Shown here: positions 1 through 8,264 of the stretch, in pieces | How positions within the stretch are numbered: the first letter of the stretch is position 1 | How the letters are laid out: every line of letters starts with the position of its first letter | Source of the DNA: a virus | Strand: one strand, 5' to 3' | Virus record (IMG/VR): IMGVR_UViG_3300043570_000986 | Coordinates: 23,246-87,245 of that record | Length of the DNA stretch: 64,000 bases | Made by a program: the position numbers and the translations under genes | Notes under the pieces: generated by a model | Database searches by the model: none | The model's input: the letters and a program-made list of their open reading frames with translations, nothing else | Told to the model about the DNA's origin: nothing

Positions 1-1
1 A

Positions 2-1282
2 GAAGCTAACGTTAATACATTAACTCCAGGTAAATTAGGAGTATTTAAAGCTGATCAATCAGTTTTAGCAGCAGCTCAACCTTATGTTGCAGGAACTGCA
101 ACTAATGATATTCAGTTATCTGAAACATTTGCTGATGGTTCATTTAAAAAATCAATGAAAATTGATGGTCGTGCAGTACAATCTGCAAGATTTGAAAAAT
201 ATGCTCCTGCATCTCGTGATGTATGGACTATTGGTTATCAACGTGGTTATAGAAATGCTGATGGTACTACTTACACAGCAGCAGGTGGTTCAATTGAAGT
301 AAACAATTCTTCTGATTATACAGCTAGTATTCGTTTTAAAAATGATAAATCTTTGTATTCTGAAAGACCAGAAATGTTAAGAATTAACTTTACATCTTCT
401 GCAACAGCTACTCAATTATCTATTGCTACTCAAATTGCAGCATCAATTAATAACAGTGGTTTTAAAACATTAGTAAAAGCAGTTGTAATTGGTAATGGTA
501 CAGGTATTTTTGGTTTAACAGGTGCTACAGCATATGGTGTTGAAATTACAGCATTAGATATTAATCAATTCCGTAGTTCAACTTATAAAGAAAATCGTGT
601 ATATTTTTCAGTTCAAGTAGAAGATGCTACAGGATTTGGAACAAGTACAACTTGTACACAAATTTCTGCAAATAGTCCAGGTGAAGGAACTTATAATTAT
701 GTTTATAACAAAGAAAACTTTGATTATCAATATGAAGGTTTATCTAATCGTAGATTATGGCCAGCACAACAAGTTAGTTTTAATGTAGTTAATACAGGAG
801 TATTAACTGGAAATATGGCTGCTGTTGTAACTAATCCTACAGGTAACGTAGTAACAATACTTGATGAAGATGTAGCAACTGTTACTTCAACATTAGCCTT
901 AAGAGCAGGTGAAATTATTGATGTAGATGGTGTTAAATATGAAATTAAATACATTGTTAGTGCTACTAAATTTGTACTTACTTCACAAGCATCTGTAGCA
1001 TATTCAGGAGCAAATCTTAAATTAAGATATTTTTATGATGTTTTAGTAATTACTTTTGCAGACAATACTTTTACTTCAGGTGCTGATCTTCAAGCATTAG
1101 CTCCAAAATCAATCTATATAGCTACACCATCAATTATTACTGGAGCAACAGATCCTTTACTTAGACCAGCAGTACCAACAACGGTAAGTTATTCTACAGA
1201 AGGTGTTGCTTTATTAGTAAATATTGGTGCTTGGTTAGCTGGAACTTCAACTAATATTACAACTGCAGTATTAGTAGCATAG
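2..1282 (+). CDS. Virion structural protein, 5'-truncated
   Basis: The reading frame is open from base 2, so the start lies left of the window; the first ATG at 155 is internal. At least 426 residues are visible. The sequence is rich in Thr, Ser, Ala and beta-type residues with no enzymatic motif, as expected of a phage head or tail structural protein. A segment near the visible N-terminus (TPGKLGVFKADQSV) resembles openings of structural proteins in Bacteroidota phages, from general impression only. It is the last gene of an upstream transcription unit, because a strong terminator follows 67 bases later. It ends in TAG, the only TAG stop I noted in the window. It could be a capsid-associated or head-fibre protein; the family is not certain. 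Confidence 0.6.
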   Translation, partial: EANVNTLTPGKLGVFKADQSVLAAAQPYVAGTATNDIQLSETFADGSFKKSMKIDGRAVQSARFEKYAPASRDVWTIGYQRGYRNADGTTYTAAGGSIEVNNSSDYTASIRFKNDKSLYSERPEMLRINFTSSATATQLSIATQIAASINNSGFKTLVKAVVIGNGTGIFGLTGATAYGVEITALDINQFRSSTYKENRVYFSVQVEDATGFGTSTTCTQISANSPGEGTYNYVYNKENFDYQYEGLSNRRLWPAQQVSFNVVNTGVLTGNMAAVVTNPTGNVVTILDEDVATVTSTLALRAGEIIDVDGVKYEIKYIVSATKFVLTSQASVAYSGANLKLRYFYDVLVITFADNTFTSGADLQALAPKSIYIATPSIITGATDPLLRPAVPTTVSYSTEGVALLVNIGAWLAGTSTNITTAVLVA

Positions 1283-1320
1283 TCTAGTTCTTAGACTACA
1301 ACTCACATCATTCTGATGTG
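1280..1320 (+). other. Two tight stem-loops just upstream of a terminator
   Basis: Two perfect 7-bp hairpins sit directly after the structural gene. TAGTCTA (1280-1286) pairs with TAGACTA (1292-1298) and includes the stop codon itself. CACATCA (1304-1310) pairs with TGATGTG (1314-1320) across a 3-base loop. With the terminator at 1350 they form a row of three hairpins. They may protect the 3' end of an abundant virion mRNA; that role is inference. Confidence 0.55.
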
Positions 1321-1349
1321 TCAAACTTTAAAGCCTTAATTAGTATAAT

Positions 1350-1395
1350 AAGCCCCTGGTTTCTCTTCCTTAAAAGTTTTCCAGGGGCTTTATTT
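1350..1395 (+). terminator. Rho-independent-type terminator after the structural gene
   Basis: A perfect 10-bp stem, AAGCCCCTGG (1350-1359) with CCAGGGGCTT (1381-1390), encloses a 21-base loop and is followed by TATTTATG. The G+C-rich stem stands out in this A+T-rich genome. It separates the upstream capsid unit from the fibre genes. Confidence 0.85.
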
Positions 1396-1414
1396 ATGCT
1401 TAAAAAATAAAAAT

Positions 1415-1990
1415 ATGTTATCACTAAAATTTGATCTTTGTGTAGTTAATGCGTGTACACAATTAAGATTTACAGAAACTACAGGAATTTATTCAACAGC
1501 TAATTTAGGTGGATGGGGATTACCTAATATACAAATATCTGATGCTGTTACAGCAACTTTAGCAATAACTCCTTATGGTTCTACAACAACCTATACAATA
1601 GACTTATTAGCTACTACATTATTTCCTACAGATAATACTTCATTTACTGCTGATATACCATTAGGTACTATTGGTAATCCTACAAGTATTGCAGATGGAA
1701 AATGGTTATTTACATATACTGTAACAGATGCTACAGATACATATACTAAAAATATCTATAAATACTTCTACTGTAATACTGAATGTTGTGTAACAAATAT
1801 GTTAGCAGCATTAGATTTATCATGTGATTGTTGTAAAGATTCAACAGAATACAAAAATTATATTCTTGCGTGGACTCAATTACAATCTCTTAAAAAAGCA
1901 GCAGCTTGTGGAGATGAAGCTAATTTTACAGCTATTAAAAAAATAGTAGATAAATTATGCTTAAATAGTGGGTGTAAAACTTGCAAATAA
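1415..1990 (+). CDS. Cysteine-rich fibre/virion protein
   Basis: 191 residues. The N-terminal two thirds look like beta-rich structural sequence (Thr, Tyr, Ile, Asp). The last 75 residues are predicted to be mostly helical and hold most of the protein's dozen cysteines, in clusters such as TECC, CDCC and GCKTCK. This dense pattern suggests disulphides in the mature particle or metal binding. The start ATG follows a leader AAAAAATAAAAATATG with no Shine-Dalgarno site. It is the first gene after the terminator and heads the fibre block. I do not recognise a named family. A similar cysteine/helix section occurs in the protein at 2605-3462. Confidence 0.7.
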   Translation: MLSLKFDLCVVNACTQLRFTETTGIYSTANLGGWGLPNIQISDAVTATLAITPYGSTTTYTIDLLATTLFPTDNTSFTADIPLGTIGNPTSIADGKWLFTYTVTDATDTYTKNIYKYFYCNTECCVTNMLAALDLSCDCCKDSTEYKNYILAWTQLQSLKKAAACGDEANFTAIKKIVDKLCLNSGCKTCK

Positions 1991-2023
1991 CAAATAAAAA
2001 CCTTATATTAATATATAGAAAAT

Positions 2024-2605
2024 ATGTGTACAGATTGTAATGAAATAACAATACCTACAGGTCCAACTGGAGCTACAGGAGCTACAGGAGAAACTGGTCC
2101 TGCTGGTACCGATGGAACTAATGGAACTAATGGTACAAATGGTACTACAATATTAAGTACTTATAATAGTACTACTGGTGTAGGTACACCTTCAGGATTA
2201 ACTGAAACAACATTATTTACATATAATATACCTGCTAATACATTAGCTATAAATGGTGATGAATTAGAATTATACGCATATTATGAATACTTTAATAATG
2301 ATCCTGTTACATTAAGAATAAAATTAGGAGCAAAAATAGTTAGTTTTACAGTAGCAGATGCAGAAAATGATTATAGAATTTTAAAAATTAAAATCTCTAG
2401 AATTTCTTCTAATTCTCAGTTATGGACAATTGAAGAATCAATTAGACAAGCAGGAGAAGGAACTGTTGCAGGTTCTATTAGAGTAGATTCATCTACTGTA
2501 GATTTAACAACTATTTTAGCTTTTGAAATTACTGCTCAAAATACAGCAACTGGTGCTAATCAATTATTACTTAAAAAAGCGACACTTTATAAATATGCAA
2601 TTTAA
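2024..2605 (+). CDS. Collagen-like fibre protein
   Basis: 193 residues. After a short Cys-containing head (MCTDC), residues 12-43 form a Gly-X-X repeat: GPTGATGATGETGPAG followed by repeated GTN triplets. The remaining ~150 residues are beta-rich and probably form a trimeric distal domain. Collagen-like triple helices are a standard building block of phage fibres, so a head or tail fibre role is likely. The last base of its stop codon is the first base of the next start (TAATG). The leader at 1991-2023 contains ATATTAATATATAG and is a possible promoter. Confidence 0.8.
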   Translation: MCTDCNEITIPTGPTGATGATGETGPAGTDGTNGTNGTNGTTILSTYNSTTGVGTPSGLTETTLFTYNIPANTLAINGDELELYAYYEYFNNDPVTLRIKLGAKIVSFTVADAENDYRILKIKISRISSNSQLWTIEESIRQAGEGTVAGSIRVDSSTVDLTTILAFEITAQNTATGANQLLLKKATLYKYAI

Positions 2606-3462
2606 TGATAATAGGTTTTTTAAATACTGTTAAATCTCCAGGAACAATTACTATTATTAGTGATGATAGTGGTAATGTAATCCCAGGAGATATTGTTTCT
2701 TATGAGAAATTAATAGGAACATTTAATATTGAAGATGTTGTAACTTTTGATATAGATTTTACACAAAGAACACCTATAGCAAGTAATGTTACATTATATA
2801 CTGCTCCTCAGCAAAATATAACTAATTTAAATACTGTAAATAATCTAAATACAGTAAATAATTTAAATATAGTATTAACTAACTCTTTGTGTTGTATTTC
2901 AGAACAAGCTGTTAAGGTATCTAAACTATATTCTATAGGTGATAAGTGTGCTGATTCTGAATTACAGAAGTTAAAACTAATGAATGATTGGTTTGAAGCT
3001 TTAAGATGTTATAATGCTAATGAAAGTATTAATGCAGAATTTGCATTAACAATTACTTATAGTGCTTATACTGCATTATCAAATGTATTAAGAAATTATA
3101 CAGTTAATGTTAATGGTGTTGAATCTACTTTACCTGGAGATGGTATTAAAACAAGATTTGAAATACTTTCAGAATTATTAGATATTGTATTACCTAATAA
3201 TATTACTAATATAGTTATAGATCCTGATGGTAGAGATGAAAGATATGTTACAATATACGTTATAGGATTATGTGATACTGAAAATATTACACTATCAACA
3301 TCATTAATATCTACAGGAGCATTATTAAGTACTATAAATTTTACTAAATATAAAAATGGATTATGTACAGTTTTAAATTGTTTAACAGAAGCTGATTTTA
3401 ATATTTTACTAAGTAAACTAATGAAAGAATGTGATATTTGTGATTGCCAATTAACAACTTAA
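2605..3462 (+). CDS. Fibre/virion protein with Asn-rich repeat and Cys clusters
   Basis: 285 residues, starting at an ATG that overlaps the preceding stop by one base. Residues ~75-90 carry a short repeat of the type NLNTVNN, matched by a visible tandem repeat in the DNA near 2825-2870. The middle section contains paired cysteines and Lys/Leu-rich helices (KLMNDWFEALRCYN). The C-terminus has another cluster, CDICDC. The pattern resembles the C-terminal section of the 191-residue protein at 1415, so the two may share a domain. No family is recognised. Its place within the fibre genes suggests a virion or adsorption role. Confidence 0.65.
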   Translation: MIIGFLNTVKSPGTITIISDDSGNVIPGDIVSYEKLIGTFNIEDVVTFDIDFTQRTPIASNVTLYTAPQQNITNLNTVNNLNTVNNLNIVLTNSLCCISEQAVKVSKLYSIGDKCADSELQKLKLMNDWFEALRCYNANESINAEFALTITYSAYTALSNVLRNYTVNVNGVESTLPGDGIKTRFEILSELLDIVLPNNITNIVIDPDGRDERYVTIYVIGLCDTENITLSTSLISTGALLSTINFTKYKNGLCTVLNCLTEADFNILLSKLMKECDICDCQLTT

Positions 3463-3473
3463 AATAAAATAAA

Positions 3474-3824
3474 ATGAATTTACAATTCGGAAATCAAAGT
3501 AAAAGTTATTTAGACCAGTTACTTAAACAAAATCTTAATAGTTTTAAAGCTTTTAGTTATCAAAAACTAACAGTTACAGGTACTGCAGCAACTTTAACTG
3601 TTCCTGCAAATGCTAAATATGCAGAAATTAGATTAGAATCTACAATTACTGCAACTATTGCAGCAAGATATTTAATTACAGGTGGTGTTCCTACAGCAAC
3701 TGATGGTATGGCTTTAAATAATTTAGATCTATTTGACATAAGTGATTATCAAAATCTAGTTAACTTTCAAGTAATACAAACTGGTGCAGGTACTCATACT
3801 TTACATATACAATACTATAAATAA
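3474..3824 (+). CDS. Small fibre-associated beta-rich protein
   Basis: 116 residues. An N-terminal helical stretch (SYLDQLLKQNLNSFKAF) precedes a beta domain containing PANAKYAEIRLES, which looks like small jelly-roll domains seen in phage fibre or head-decoration proteins. The leader is AAAATAAAATAAAATG, a clear example of the A-rich start context used throughout the window. It lies 11 bases after the previous gene. The exact role is unknown; a fibre accessory protein is the best guess from position. Confidence 0.6.
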   Translation: MNLQFGNQSKSYLDQLLKQNLNSFKAFSYQKLTVTGTAATLTVPANAKYAEIRLESTITATIAARYLITGGVPTATDGMALNNLDLFDISDYQNLVNFQVIQTGAGTHTLHIQYYK

Positions 3825-3830
3825 TAAAAC

Positions 3831-4271
3831 ATGATTTCAGCTATTAAAAATATAAAAAGAGTATTTTCTCAAAATGGAGGAAGTGGTGGAGCTGCTGTTA
3901 ACTTAGTAGGCTCTCCATGTGAAATCCAATTAGCTGCAAGTGATGAATCTACTGCTTTAACAACAGGTACATCTAAGGTTAGCTTTAGAATGCCTTACGC
4001 TATGACCTTAACAGAAGTTAGAGCTTCTTTAGTTACTGCTCAAGCAAGTGGAACTATATTTACAGTAGATATTAATGAGGCAGGAGTTAGTGTTTTATCA
4101 ACTTTATTAACAATAGATAATACTGAATTAACTAGTGTAACTGCTGCAACACCTCCTGTAATATCAGATAGTGGTTTAGCAGATGATGCTTTAATAACTA
4201 TTGATATTGACCAAATAGGAGATGGTACTGCTAAAGGTTTAAAGATATTATTAAAAGGAACTAGGGCATGA
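3831..4271 (+). CDS. Tail fibre protein with a common phage fibre beta domain
   Basis: 146 residues. The N-terminus MISAIKNIKRVFSQNGG is shared in outline with the fibre protein at 6139 (AVKNPRKIFSQAG), which suggests a common docking peptide. A Gly-rich hinge follows. The rest has the pattern FRMPYAMTLTEVRASL followed by Asp- and Thr-rich strands ending in GTRA, a C-terminal fibre domain I associate with many phage tail proteins from memory. The stop overlaps the next start (ATGA). Probably a short receptor-facing fibre subunit. Confidence 0.7.
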   Translation: MISAIKNIKRVFSQNGGSGGAAVNLVGSPCEIQLAASDESTALTTGTSKVSFRMPYAMTLTEVRASLVTAQASGTIFTVDINEAGVSVLSTLLTIDNTELTSVTAATPPVISDSGLADDALITIDIDQIGDGTAKGLKILLKGTRA

Positions 4272-5860
4272 TAATAAATCCGTACATATATGGAGTTGCA
4301 TCTACCTATGACCCAGATGCTCAACTATTTTTTAATGCTCAAACAGCAGCAGGAGTAACTCTTTCTACTACTGAAAAAAATGCTGTTAATCAATGGGTAG
4401 TAGATAGCAAAGCAGCAGGTATATGGGCTAAGTTTAAAGCTATTTATCCTTTTGTAGGAAGCACAGCAACATCTCAAAAGTTCAACCTTAAAAATCCTTT
4501 AGATACCAATGCAGCCTTTAGACTAAGTTTTGTAGGTGGTGGAACTCATAGTTCTAATGGCTACCAACCTAATGGTATAAATGCCTATGCAGATACTTTT
4601 TTAATACCAGCACCAAATTTATTGGTAAATAGTACCCACTTATCTTACTATTCAAGAACAACAAGTAATGGTCTTGAAGTAGAAATTGGATGTCGAGATT
4701 TATCAATGAATAGTTCTTTGCTTGAAATAAGAACTACTGGAGTAACTTATGGAGCATTAAATAGTTCTCCAACTTATATAAGTTTTACAGATTCTGATAG
4801 TAAAGGGATGTACACATTAAATAGAAGTGCATCAAATGTTGTTAAAATATTTAAAAATAATATAATAGGTGTTAGTGGAACAACAGTAAGTACATCAGCA
4901 CCCACAACCTACCCAATAACTATTGGTGCATTTAATGGAGCAGGAACTACTCAATACTATTCCGCTAAACAATGTGCTTTTTCAACAATAGGAGATGGGC
5001 TTACTGATTTAGAATCTCAATTATTCTACCAAATAACTGAAAAATATCAAGTAGCTTTAGGTAGAAATATAAATGCTCTACAATCATTCTACTATAATAG
5101 TGCTTATAACAATGAAACTAATGCTTTCTTATTTAGTACACAAATAACAGATAACACTATTCAAACTGCTACAAACACTTTAGTGAGTGATTTAAAGACT
5201 GCTAATATCTTTACTAAGATGAAAGCTATCTACCCTATGGTTGGTGGAACTGCAACTACTTGTAAATTTAACTTAGTTAATGCACAAGATACTAATGCTG
5301 CTTATAGATTAGTGTTTAGCGGTGGTGGCACGTTTAGCGCAAACGGGTATCAGCCAAATGGAACTAATGCTTATGCAAATACTTTTTTAGCACCGTCTGC
5401 ATTTTATTCAACAAACATGCACTTGTCTTACTATTCAAGAACATCTGCTATTGGAACTGTTTTAGAAATAGGCAACTCTCAAATAATATCGGGTGGAACA
5501 ACTTATTCTACATTAGCAACAGCAAGAAATTCTATTTTTGGTTTTACAACAAATGGGTTAATTAGTTATTTAGCACAAGCTAATTCTTTAGGTTTTTTCT
5601 TAGGTCAAAAATTAACAAATTCATCTAGAAAAATTTTTAGAAATGGTATTGTAAATAATTTAACAGTAACAACTGATGCAAATAATTTACCAAATACAAA
5701 TGCTTATATAGGTGCTATAAATGACAATGGAACTTCTGCATTTTATTCATCTAAAGAATGCGCCTTTGCATCAATAGGTGATGGATTAACAGATGCTGAG
5801 GCCTTAGCGTTTTACAATGCAGTTAATGCCTTCCAAGTAAGTTTAGCTAGAAATGTTTAA
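4268..5860 (+). CDS. Fibre protein made of two homologous halves
   Basis: 530 residues. Residues ~15-265 and ~285-530 are clearly related: AIYPFVGSTATSQKFNL matches AIYPMVGGTATTCKFNL, NGYQPNGINAYADTFL matches NGYQPNGTNAYANTFL, and HLSYYSRT occurs in both halves. The repeat unit is beta-rich with many Asn, Ser and Tyr and fits a carbohydrate- or receptor-binding fibre domain. The start overlaps the preceding gene by four bases. The duplication and its position among fibre genes point to host recognition. The specific family is not recognised. Confidence 0.7.
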   Translation: MIINPYIYGVASTYDPDAQLFFNAQTAAGVTLSTTEKNAVNQWVVDSKAAGIWAKFKAIYPFVGSTATSQKFNLKNPLDTNAAFRLSFVGGGTHSSNGYQPNGINAYADTFLIPAPNLLVNSTHLSYYSRTTSNGLEVEIGCRDLSMNSSLLEIRTTGVTYGALNSSPTYISFTDSDSKGMYTLNRSASNVVKIFKNNIIGVSGTTVSTSAPTTYPITIGAFNGAGTTQYYSAKQCAFSTIGDGLTDLESQLFYQITEKYQVALGRNINALQSFYYNSAYNNETNAFLFSTQITDNTIQTATNTLVSDLKTANIFTKMKAIYPMVGGTATTCKFNLVNAQDTNAAYRLVFSGGGTFSANGYQPNGTNAYANTFLAPSAFYSTNMHLSYYSRTSAIGTVLEIGNSQIISGGTTYSTLATARNSIFGFTTNGLISYLAQANSLGFFLGQKLTNSSRKIFRNGIVNNLTVTTDANNLPNTNAYIGAINDNGTSAFYSSKECAFASIGDGLTDAEALAFYNAVNAFQVSLARNV

Positions 5861-5872
5861 CAAATAAAAATT

Positions 5873-6133
5873 ATGAAACTAACAGATATAACAAGAGCAG
5901 AATACACTACTTATGTAGGACTTCTAACAGTGGAACAAAAAGATGAATTAGTAGGGCAGATGTATGCTCCAGATTGTTATTTTAATCCTATAATGGATAA
6001 TGCAGATAATTGGGTTATCTCTATTGAGGAGATGGAATATAACATAAATCCTGTATATGCTTGGGTAAAAGATTTAGACTTAATATTGTATATACCTAAA
6101 GAAAATCCTTTTCCACCAATTAGTGAAAATTAA
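5873..6133 (+). CDS. Small acidic hypothetical protein in the fibre cluster
   Basis: 86 residues, acidic, with several Tyr and Trp. It begins MKLTDITRAEY and ends with a Pro-rich tail. The leader is CAAATAAAAATTATG. No family is recognised. Its position between two fibre genes suggests a fibre-assembly chaperone or small fibre subunit, by position only. Confidence 0.55.
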   Translation: MKLTDITRAEYTTYVGLLTVEQKDELVGQMYAPDCYFNPIMDNADNWVISIEEMEYNINPVYAWVKDLDLILYIPKENPFPPISEN

Positions 6134-6138
6134 TAAAT

Positions 6139-7680
6139 ATGGGACAGTCAGCAGTAAAGAATCCTAGAAAAATATTCAGTCAAGCTGGGGCAGACCCTGC
6201 ATTAAATAATCGTGTAACAAATTTAGAAAATAATGAATATAAAATCCTTTACTTCCAGACCATCAGTTCAACAACAGGCACAATCACGAAACCCACAGGT
6301 GCGACAATACTTTTGGACCAATTTTATAGTGGTGGTGATGCTCTTGTTGAAACACTTAGTAATGGGCAACCAACTGGACAATCTCCGCTTACCATTGGTG
6401 GTGCAGTGGTATCGGTTACTAGTTTTGATACTAGTGGGAATTATGTCCTTAGTGGTACTCCTTCCGCTTATCCTGTAGCATTAGTCTACATATTTAAAAT
6501 TAAAGCTATTGATTTACCTAATCTAAACATGACTAACATCATGCAAATGGATGCTAATGGGTATGTACCTTATGTAGGTGCAATTACAGATTTAGATTTA
6601 GGGGAATATGAATTAAAAGCAGGTCAAATAGAATTAGATCAAAGTCCAACAGGAACAGCAGGTGTTGCAGTTACTAGATGGAATGATACTATTGGTAGTA
6701 CAGAAACTACTTTAAAAGGTGGTAGCGTTGTTATAAAAAATGGAGTTGATTTAATGGCTAGAGTAGTTAATAAAGTTACTCCAAACACTACATTAACTAA
6801 GGCGGCTTATCAAGTAGTTAAAGTAAGTGGCGCACAAGGTCAAAGATTAGCAATTGATTTTGCTCAAGGTAATAATGACTTAAATAGTGCGGACACAATC
6901 GGAGTAGTTACTGAAACTATTTTAACTAATCAAGAAGGCTTTATTTTAACAGTAGGTCAAATTGAAGAAATAAATACAACAGGTTCTTTACAAAGCGAAA
7001 CTTGGGTAGATGGGGATGTATTATATTTAAGTCCTACAGTTGCAGGTGCTATGACTAATATTAAACCAACTGGATTAACTGGTCATATAGTTGTTTTAGG
7101 ATATGTAGAATATGCACACGCTATTCATGGTAAAATCTATGTTAAGATAATGAATGGATGGGAATTAGATGAATTACATAACGTTTATATAAACCCAACT
7201 ACATTAGCAAATAACGATGTACTGCAATACGAAAGTTCTACAAGTTTATGGAAAAATAAACAAATAGATAATATATTTACAGTTCAATTTGAAACAGGCC
7301 CATTAAGCCCAGCGGATGCGACAACTTATTATTTTGGTGACGTAAGAATAACTCCAAATCTAACTGCAACTAATTTTAATTACAACTTAGGTTCTGCTTA
7401 TACAATAATTGGTGCTAGAATAAGTATTGGTAACAATACCAGTAGTGGCACAACTGAATTAGCAACTTTACAAATTAGAAATATAACACAAAGTACAACT
7501 TCTAGTTTAGGTACATTTAGAACAGATGCTACAAGTACTTCAATTAAAGGCACTACATTTACAGGTGCAAGTATATCCGTTGCTGCTAGTGATGATATTG
7601 TTGCTCAAATTGACTTTCCAACGTACGCTACTAATCCAACAACTATCTTAATTTTTTTAACTTTAATTTGTAAAAAATAA
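6139..7680 (+). CDS. Long tail fibre protein
   Basis: 513 residues. The N-terminus (AVKNPRKIFSQAG) resembles that of the 146-residue fibre at 3831 and may be the virion attachment segment. A short coiled-coil-like stretch (NNRVTNLENNEY) follows. Residues ~135-150 contain the phrase YVPYVGAITDLDLG, typical of repeat units in Bacteroidota phage tail fibres (from memory). The rest is long beta-rich shaft sequence with a C-terminal head domain. The next small gene starts on the last base of its stop (TAATG). Confidence 0.75.
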   Translation: MGQSAVKNPRKIFSQAGADPALNNRVTNLENNEYKILYFQTISSTTGTITKPTGATILLDQFYSGGDALVETLSNGQPTGQSPLTIGGAVVSVTSFDTSGNYVLSGTPSAYPVALVYIFKIKAIDLPNLNMTNIMQMDANGYVPYVGAITDLDLGEYELKAGQIELDQSPTGTAGVAVTRWNDTIGSTETTLKGGSVVIKNGVDLMARVVNKVTPNTTLTKAAYQVVKVSGAQGQRLAIDFAQGNNDLNSADTIGVVTETILTNQEGFILTVGQIEEINTTGSLQSETWVDGDVLYLSPTVAGAMTNIKPTGLTGHIVVLGYVEYAHAIHGKIYVKIMNGWELDELHNVYINPTTLANNDVLQYESSTSLWKNKQIDNIFTVQFETGPLSPADATTYYFGDVRITPNLTATNFNYNLGSAYTIIGARISIGNNTSSGTTELATLQIRNITQSTTSSLGTFRTDATSTSIKGTTFTGASISVAASDDIVAQIDFPTYATNPTTILIFLTLICKK

Positions 7681-7847
7681 TGAAAACTTACGAGATTAAA
7701 TACGAACCAATTACTATTGATGGTAAAGTTATTGATAAATATAACATCTATTATTATATAGATAATGTTTTAGAAAATAAAGAATTTTATGGATATAATT
7801 TAGAATTACCGTTAATTAAAATAAGAGAAAATTATAATTTAAAATAA
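7680..7847 (+). CDS. Short hypothetical protein, translationally coupled to the fibre gene
   Basis: 55 residues, starting at the ATG formed by the preceding stop (TAATG at 7678-7682). It is rich in Tyr, Ile, Asn and Lys, beginning MKTYEIKYEP. Codon usage matches its neighbours and the frame fills the gap before the lysis cassette. No family is recognised. Confidence 0.6.
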   Translation: MKTYEIKYEPITIDGKVIDKYNIYYYIDNVLENKEFYGYNLELPLIKIRENYNLK

Positions 7848-7863
7848 AAGAACTTAAAAAACT

Positions 7864-8262
7864 ATGAATGCCTCAGAATTAATATTTGGAATAAAAGACG
7901 TAGTAGCAATTATCATAGGATTAGGTTCTATAGTTAGTTTTGTTTATGTTATAAAATCAAGTTCAGAAAAAGCTAACATTAAAATATCTGAAGTTAATGA
8001 TGAATTAGATGAATTTAAAAAAGTTGTAACTGAGAAGTTTTTACATTCTAAAAATACAAAAAAAGCAACAGTAGAATATATCATGGATACAGTAGAAAAA
8101 AAAGAGAATTTAATTTACAGTAAAATAACTGAAATAAAAAGTGAACAAGAAGTAGCTCACAATAAGTTATGGAACAAGTTAGACACTGTAGAGAAGATGC
8201 AGCAAAACATTAGTAATAATTTAGCTGAACTAACAGGTTATTTAAAAGCTAAAAATATTTAG
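7864..8262 (+). CDS. Membrane-anchored coiled-coil protein, possible holin
   Basis: 132 residues. One transmembrane helix lies at residues ~12-30 (VVAIIIGLGSIVSFVYVI), followed by ~95 mostly helical, charged residues with coiled-coil spacing (Lys/Glu-rich). This layout resembles small phage holin or spanin-type proteins. It is directly upstream of the likely endolysin and a second small membrane protein, so it is placed in the lysis cassette. I cannot tell a holin from an accessory membrane protein by sequence alone. Confidence 0.6.
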   Translation: MNASELIFGIKDVVAIIIGLGSIVSFVYVIKSSSEKANIKISEVNDELDEFKKVVTEKFLHSKNTKKATVEYIMDTVEKKENLIYSKITEIKSEQEVAHNKLWNKLDTVEKMQQNISNNLAELTGYLKAKNI

Positions 8263-8264
8263 TT

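Noticed and set aside
727-954. Minus-strand ORF of 75 codons within the first structural gene
   Set aside because: It is fully inside a real gene, has no start context and its composition (Thr/Val/Leu runs) mirrors the opposite strand.
2-1345. Reading TAG as glutamine, which would extend the first gene by about 20 codons
   Set aside because: The extension runs through two perfect hairpins, and genes of up to 4215 codons elsewhere contain no in-frame TAG, which argues against stop-codon recoding in this phage.
2040-2160. Short tandem DNA repeat as a possible CRISPR or minisatellite
   Set aside because: It encodes a Gly-X-X collagen-like repeat in frame, and there are no spacers of uniform length.
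6233-6478. Plus-strand ORF of 81 codons in a second frame of the long fibre gene
   Set aside because: It is embedded in the better-supported 513-residue frame, and the translation looks like frame-shifted low-complexity sequence.
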